The notes beneath the pieces were generated by a model that had not been told where the DNA came from, ran no database searches, and saw only the letters and a program-made list of their open reading frames with translations. The translations under genes and the position numbers were made by a program. Below, one piece after another: positions 60,576-64,000 of a stretch of DNA of 64,000 bases. This DNA is from Ignavibacteriota bacterium (GTDB taxonomy: Bacteria > Bacteroidota > Ignavibacteria > Tepidaquicellales > Tepidaquicellaceae), in the NCBI GenBank assembly GCA_016218085.1, contig JACREY010000008.1:186001-250000 (forward strand), read 5' to 3'. Each line of letters opens with the position of its first letter. Position 1 is the stretch's first letter.

Positions 60576-61333
60576 ATTAATTTTATTCTATTCCCATCAG
60601 ACTTATACCATACGACGTCATTAAGTTTATAAAAATCAGAAAACGGCATGAATAGGAAATCAGAACGGCATTTTTTCGCCAATTCCTTTGTCATTTCATG
60701 TAGTACTTTAATTTCACCTAGATAATATTCGTATTGCTGTGGTCTAGCAAAAACGTTATACCAAGTATTTGTAAATACAAACAAAACTGTATAGTTCTTA
60801 GGATTATCGTATTTCTTTTCTTTCATTTCCATAAACATCTTTTCGTAATGGATAAACTTTTCTCTTACTGTTCTATCAATTGTTTTCTTGCGTTCTAATT
60901 CAACAAGATATTTACGACCTTTATATGTTATAGTAATGTCCGGTCTGACCTTAGAAAAACTTCTTTGATATTCTATCTTTGTTTCTCGACTTCCAAAATG
61001 TTTAATCCAAGATAACGCAAAATCAAACTTCATACTTTCATGAAAAGTATTAAAAGGGGACTTAGGTACTCCTTTCCATTTATAATCTTCTCTACCGACA
61101 AAATCAGCTCCTTGCTTAGTTATAAAGTAAAAAATTTCCTGAGAGGGATTACGAGGATTTATTATCGGATCTAAATGTTTTATTAATCCATTTGCAACAT
61201 AAAACTTAAAAAGCTTTCTTGCCTGTAGTATGCCTCCCTTATAGCTTTTAGCTTCAAGGGAATACATATTATTGATAGTCGCAACACCTCCGATATCAAT
61301 TAAATAATTAAGTAATAATTTTCGGTTTGTCAT
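60572..61333 (-). CDS. second replication-relaxation-like protein
   Basis: A 253-residue protein: N-terminal winged helix (INNMYSLEAKSYKGGILQARKLFKFYVANGLIKHL) and a nuclease-like core (SKVRPDITITYKGRKYLVELERKKT, Asp plus Glu/Lys). Its design parallels the 215-residue protein at 52.9-53.6 kb. Such proteins are linked to plasmid replication or transfer; the presence of two in a prophage is unusual. Confidence 0.63.
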   Translation of the reverse strand: MTNRKLLLNYLIDIGGVATINNMYSLEAKSYKGGILQARKLFKFYVANGLIKHLDPIINPRNPSQEIFYFITKQGADFVGREDYKWKGVPKSPFNTFHESMKFDFALSWIKHFGSRETKIEYQRSFSKVRPDITITYKGRKYLVELERKKTIDRTVREKFIHYEKMFMEMKEKKYDNPKNYTVLFVFTNTWYNVFARPQQYEYYLGEIKVLHEMTKELAKKCRSDFLFMPFSDFYKLNDVVWYKSDGNRIKLI

Positions 61334-61377
61334 ATATTTATAATATTTTTATTTTTACAAAAATTAAGGAGATAAAA

Positions 61378-61782
61378 ATGAAAGAATTTAAGCCAGTAAA
61401 TATCCAAATCACAAAAATACAAGAAGAGAAAATGTCAATTTTAAAAGGTAGTTTGTTGATAATACCTATTGGCATAAACAGCAATCCACCCCATGAGTGG
61501 ATAAACTTTTTTATAGATTATTTTAATAATCCAACATCATTTACAAGTCATCATCGTCCGGGCATTGCTAATGTAATCGGAAATGAAATAATACTAAACG
61601 GTACTACTGTTGATGAAATCGAGAAATGTCATAGAACTACAATCATAGAAGCAGTTAATAGAGCGAACGAGTCATATAACACTTATAAAAGAGCAGAAAT
61701 TGAAAAGGAAAATCAGAAAGAAGAAGCTGAACGAAGAAAATTGAGTGAAGAACAGAATAAAGCGAAAAACATAAAATTTTAG
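61378..61782 (+). CDS. hypothetical accessory protein
   Basis: A 134-residue protein from MKEFKPVNIQITKIQEEKM, chosen for its AAGGAG ribosome-binding site. A globular front (VIGNEIILNGTTVDEIEKCHR) is followed by a charged C-terminal helix (IEKENQKEEAERRKLSEEQNKA). Divergent from the wHTH-type gene and convergent with the CBASS-side RNA. Not recognised. Confidence 0.6.
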   Translation: MKEFKPVNIQITKIQEEKMSILKGSLLIIPIGINSNPPHEWINFFIDYFNNPTSFTSHHRPGIANVIGNEIILNGTTVDEIEKCHRTTIIEAVNRANESYNTYKRAEIEKENQKEEAERRKLSEEQNKAKNIKF

Positions 61783-61825
61783 AAAATACCTTATTAAGTT
61801 TTATTTTATTAGATATTTTTATTAT

Positions 61826-61949
61826 GCCCGCTTTCGACGCAAGGAGAGCAACCGATTTCGATATAGTACTAAAGTCAATATTATTAGGCTATTCGGAAGC
61901 GGTTGCTGTCCTTTTTGTTGAGGAACGAAACAAAAGACGTAGAGCGGGC
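61826..61949 (-). ncRNA. three-way-junction RNA beside the CBASS operon
   Basis: Closing helix GCCCGCT/AGCGGGC (plus 61943-61949 with 61826-61832). Inside, a 12-position helix plus 61843-61854 with 61900-61911 (one G-G mismatch) extends through TTTCG/CGGAA and ATAG/CTAT, and there is a hairpin TTTTGTT/AACAAAA (about 61913-61937). A promoter-like TTATCA-17-TACAAT with TATGC lies at 61991-62019 on the minus strand. A 45-codon frame on the plus strand (61824-61961) lacks a ribosome-binding site; the symmetry favours RNA. Confidence 0.6.
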
Positions 61950-61990
61950 ACTATATTATAAATTGTCCTTTATATTAAAGGTACAATTCT

Positions 61991-62019
61991 ATTGTAGCAT
62001 AACGATAAAAAATTGATAA
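61991..62019 (-). promoter_or_regulatory. promoter candidate for the CBASS-side RNA
   Basis: TTATCA (plus 62014-62019), 17-base spacer, TACAAT (plus 61991-61996) preceded by TATGC, sharing the extended element of other phage promoters. Confidence 0.5.
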
Positions 62020-62078
62020 GTATATAATATTGTGGATAACTCTTGGTATATAATAGATAATATATTGAATAGTTTATC

Positions 62079-62513
62079 CTAAGGTAGGGTAGGATTATCG
62101 TCGATTTTAATATCAGAAGGCTCGTCGTTATGAGGTGCTTCTGGTCCAAGCCATTCATCAGTTAGTATAAATATCTCATAATAATAAAGCCACATTGCAG
62201 TTAATGGGACTATATATTTAGATACTAAAAGATCTTTTCTCCACTTTAATTCTGATCTTTTGTAAATACATAAAGAACCATCTTGATACATATGTTTTCT
62301 TGATTTTAATTCAGGGCTTAATACAAATACTTTAGGGTGAGCAAATTCACCGTAATTTATGTGAACTTGATATTCAGTGTCCCTTGGTTTTAAGATTCCT
62401 ATAAAATCATATCCATTCTTTTTCCTTACAGCCTTAAACTGAGGAAACTTAGACCTCATATTTAAGGCTTGTAAAGAATAATTATAAGGTTTTATTTTTG
62501 GAAAACTGGCCAT
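62079..62513 (-). CDS. CBASS E2-like conjugating protein (E2 only)
   Basis: A 144-residue protein with the bacterial E2 core: YQVHINYGEFAHPKVFVLSPEL, then HMYQDGSLCIYKRSELKW, where C82 is the expected catalytic cysteine, and TAMWLYYYEIFILTDEWLGPEAPH. In short type II CBASS an E2 without E1 and JAB acts on the CD-NTase. It overlaps the CD-NTase stop as TAATG, so they are coupled. The last gene of the operon. Confidence 0.82.
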   Translation of the reverse strand: MASFPKIKPYNYSLQALNMRSKFPQFKAVRKKNGYDFIGILKPRDTEYQVHINYGEFAHPKVFVLSPELKSRKHMYQDGSLCIYKRSELKWRKDLLVSKYIVPLTAMWLYYYEIFILTDEWLGPEAPHNDEPSDIKIDDNPTLP

Positions 62514-63568
62514 TAATAATCTCCATGAGATCCATAACCGCTTGGAATATTTTCTCTTATTAATCCTAAAACTGTTGTCGGTACTCCCATTTGAGTTATA
62601 CCAGCTTTGCCTGACTTTATAGATTCTGCCATGTCCATAGCTTTCTTCATTTCAGATTCATACAAGGTAACAGGAAAAGTATCTTTAAATAATTCAGCCG
62701 AGTTTAATATCTTTATAGATTTAGCTTCATCTTCTTCATTAAAAGCCTCTGTAATCTTTTCGGTAGCAGTTTTAAACCTACTCTTGAAGCTTACAAAATC
62801 ACTATAGGAAAAACTTTCTGCTAAATTTTCAGTGCTTAGAGAAGGATTTTTAATCTCTGGTACTTCAGAAAATCCTTGAAGATATTTATTAAGATTCTTC
62901 ATCGTTATAACAAGAGATTCGTTTGCAGTAATACCTTCCTTTGTTGAGATATTTTTACCGATTAAAGTAGTCAGTAATATAGATTTTGGGTGGCTACCTA
63001 CTCCGGTCTGAATATCTCTCCAGTACTTGAGAATCCTTGTTACAAAATAAAACTGCTGTTTTGAATTTTCTTGTACACTAACACACCATTTTTTAAATCC
63101 TTTTGGATTTGTTGGTTTCCAGTCTGGTACTATTAAAACCGGATCTTCATCGTTATTAAAGTGAACAGGGGATATATCAAGCCTTAAAGTATCAGCGTAT
63201 TTTACTCTCACGCTTCTGCTTTTAGGTGGGTACTCAACTTTATCCTTATATGCCGGAATATTTGTAAGGATATCATAGAGCCAATTGGTTACTGAATAAC
63301 CGTTCATAATGTAGTTTCCGTTATCATCTTTTAAATTTAATTCCAAGATAACGTCTACATCGTATTCACCTCCATTCACAGGTTTTATACCGGTCTTTAG
63401 TTTGTAAGATCCCTGTAAATAGTCATTAACATAAATCTTTTTTACTTCTTCCTGACCAGTCAATACGTTTCTTAATTCGTTATGGGCTGACTTCAGTCTG
63501 TCAATCCTTGTTTTATCCAGATTGACTTTGTTGTCTAAAAATTTCTCAAAGCCTTTCTTTAGGTTCAT
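62513..63568 (-). CDS. CD-NTase (cGAS/DncV-like nucleotidyltransferase) of CBASS
   Basis: A 351-residue enzyme with QGS (52-54), EYDVDV (D70, D72) and a third Asp at D131 in LRLDISP. This is the catalytic triad of cGAS/DncV-like enzymes. On infection it makes a cyclic nucleotide that activates the effector. It ends in SGYGSHGDY, a flexible tail suitable for conjugation by the E2-like partner. Preceded by a patatin-type effector gene. Confidence 0.9.
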   Translation of the reverse strand: MNLKKGFEKFLDNKVNLDKTRIDRLKSAHNELRNVLTGQEEVKKIYVNDYLQGSYKLKTGIKPVNGGEYDVDVILELNLKDDNGNYIMNGYSVTNWLYDILTNIPAYKDKVEYPPKSRSVRVKYADTLRLDISPVHFNNDEDPVLIVPDWKPTNPKGFKKWCVSVQENSKQQFYFVTRILKYWRDIQTGVGSHPKSILLTTLIGKNISTKEGITANESLVITMKNLNKYLQGFSEVPEIKNPSLSTENLAESFSYSDFVSFKSRFKTATEKITEAFNEEDEAKSIKILNSAELFKDTFPVTLYESEMKKAMDMAESIKSGKAGITQMGVPTTVLGLIRENIPSGYGSHGDY

Positions 63569-63586
63569 TTTACTTACTACCCTTTC

Positions 63587-64000
63587 TTAATTCGGCACCG
63601 GTTGAAATGCCGTAACTTTATTTTGAAAATATTTCGTTTTAACGCTTATTATAGAATTCTTTGCTTCGTTTTTACCAAAGTTTTTCAAACTGTTAACACT
63701 GCCAGTTTTATCAATCCCAAATTTAGAAAAGAAAATATAACTACTCGTTTTTGGTAAAGTTATATCCATTCTATCGAACCTGTCTTTAAGTAAGTACTTC
63801 GCAATGTTTAAAACACCTTGCGACTGTGCTTGAAAAGTAATATCTACTAAAGAAGTTCCGTAACCAATTAAGCCTAAACATTTATATTTCCAACCGTCTT
63901 TATGTATTAAATTACTACCTGTTCCTAACGATAAAATCTTAATTTGTTCTAACGAATATCCAAGTTTTAAAGCTTCTGCTATACCAATCAATGAAGGATT
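63587..64000 (-). CDS. CapV-type patatin-like phospholipase effector (C-terminal part)
   Basis: Partial gene; the frame is open to the window edge, 137 codons plus stop present. NPSLIGIAEALKLGY followed by ILSLGTG is the C-terminal signature of patatin-like phospholipases, and the position before a CD-NTase identifies CapV. When bound by cyclic dinucleotide such effectors degrade the inner membrane and kill the infected cell. The GxSxG and the catalytic Asp segment lie largely outside the window. Confidence 0.82.
   Translation of the reverse strand, partial: NPSLIGIAEALKLGYSLEQIKILSLGTGSNLIHKDGWKYKCLGLIGYGTSLVDITFQAQSQGVLNIAKYLLKDRFDRMDITLPKTSSYIFFSKFGIDKTGSVNSLKNFGKNEAKNSIISVKTKYFQNKVTAFQPVPN

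Larger units (their letters stand above)
22629..64000. mobile_element. integrated temperate phage (right end outside the window)
   Basis: The element starts at the 3' end of tRNA-Thr and continues past the right edge. It holds an integrase, an excisionase-like gene, a full capsid, packaging, tail and lysis set, recombination genes, anti-restriction genes and defence systems. Base composition drops in G+C relative to the left side. No second copy of the tRNA 3' segment was seen inside the window, so the right attachment site must lie beyond 64 kb. Gene content (N4-gp56 capsid, portal, adaptor and propeller tail protein, no tape measure or sheath) suggests a podovirus. Confidence 0.9.

Noticed and set aside
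61824-61961. 45-codon plus-strand frame beside CBASS
   Set aside because: No ribosome-binding site; the base-paired symmetry of the region is better explained as RNA. Kept only as an alternative.

Overview
The left third of the window (1-22.6 kb) reads as a chromosome of the Ignavibacteria/Chlorobiota side of the Bacteroidota superphylum. Exported proteins end in type IX secretion C-terminal domains with the hallmark NYPNPFNP motif, and they sit next to a CarboxypepD-reg TonB-dependent receptor, a PorV/PorQ-type outer membrane protein and NHL and PLD secreted proteins. A regulatory block follows: an NtrC-type sigma54 activator, a free-standing HPt protein and a large hybrid histidine kinase preceded by a good sigma54 promoter. 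Then come aspS, ahcY, a four-helix-bundle S23 gene inside a 19-bp inverted repeat, and tRNA-Thr(CGU).

From the 3' end of that tRNA to the right edge the DNA is visibly more A+T rich and is a prophage of more than 41 kb whose far end lies outside the window. It opens with a radical-SAM/SPASM peptide-modification cassette, then a tyrosine integrase reading toward the tRNA and an excisionase-like gene. An accessory stretch follows: a DUF1064-type nuclease, a structured non-coding RNA of about 0.5 kb with a phage tRNA-Ile(UAU), a gene of unknown role, a convergent type II restriction-modification pair and a lipoprotein. The virion block runs leftward from about 49.4 to 31.4 kb: small and large terminase, portal, scaffold, N4-gp56 major capsid protein, decoration protein, lysis genes with an M23 endolysin, adaptor, fibre, beta-propeller tail protein and two large internal proteins. 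This gene set suggests podovirus-like particles.

From 49.8 to 64 kb lie early and accessory genes, almost all leftward: a primase-like protein with a degenerate TOPRIM, an operon with a TraG/HerA-type ATPase, a membrane coiled-coil protein and a replication-relaxation-like protein, a phosphoesterase, NinB-like, SSB-like and Rad52-like recombination proteins, a ribbon-helix-helix protein, RadC, ArdC, and at the edge a CBASS defence operon (CapV end, CD-NTase, E2-only protein).

The most unusual property is the number of convincing structured RNAs in the prophage gaps: the large RNA at 26.65-27.17 kb, a pseudoknotted RNA at 50.8-51.0 kb, a terminator/antiterminator element at 54.5-54.6 kb, an opposite-strand RNA at 56.6-56.8 kb, an attenuator leader before ardC at 60.2-60.35 kb and a three-way-junction RNA beside CBASS at 61.83-61.95 kb. 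Several are preceded by near-consensus sigma70 promoters, two of which share the core TAGGTATGCTATA. All helices were paired by eye. Family names for RNAs and weakly conserved proteins are proposals.
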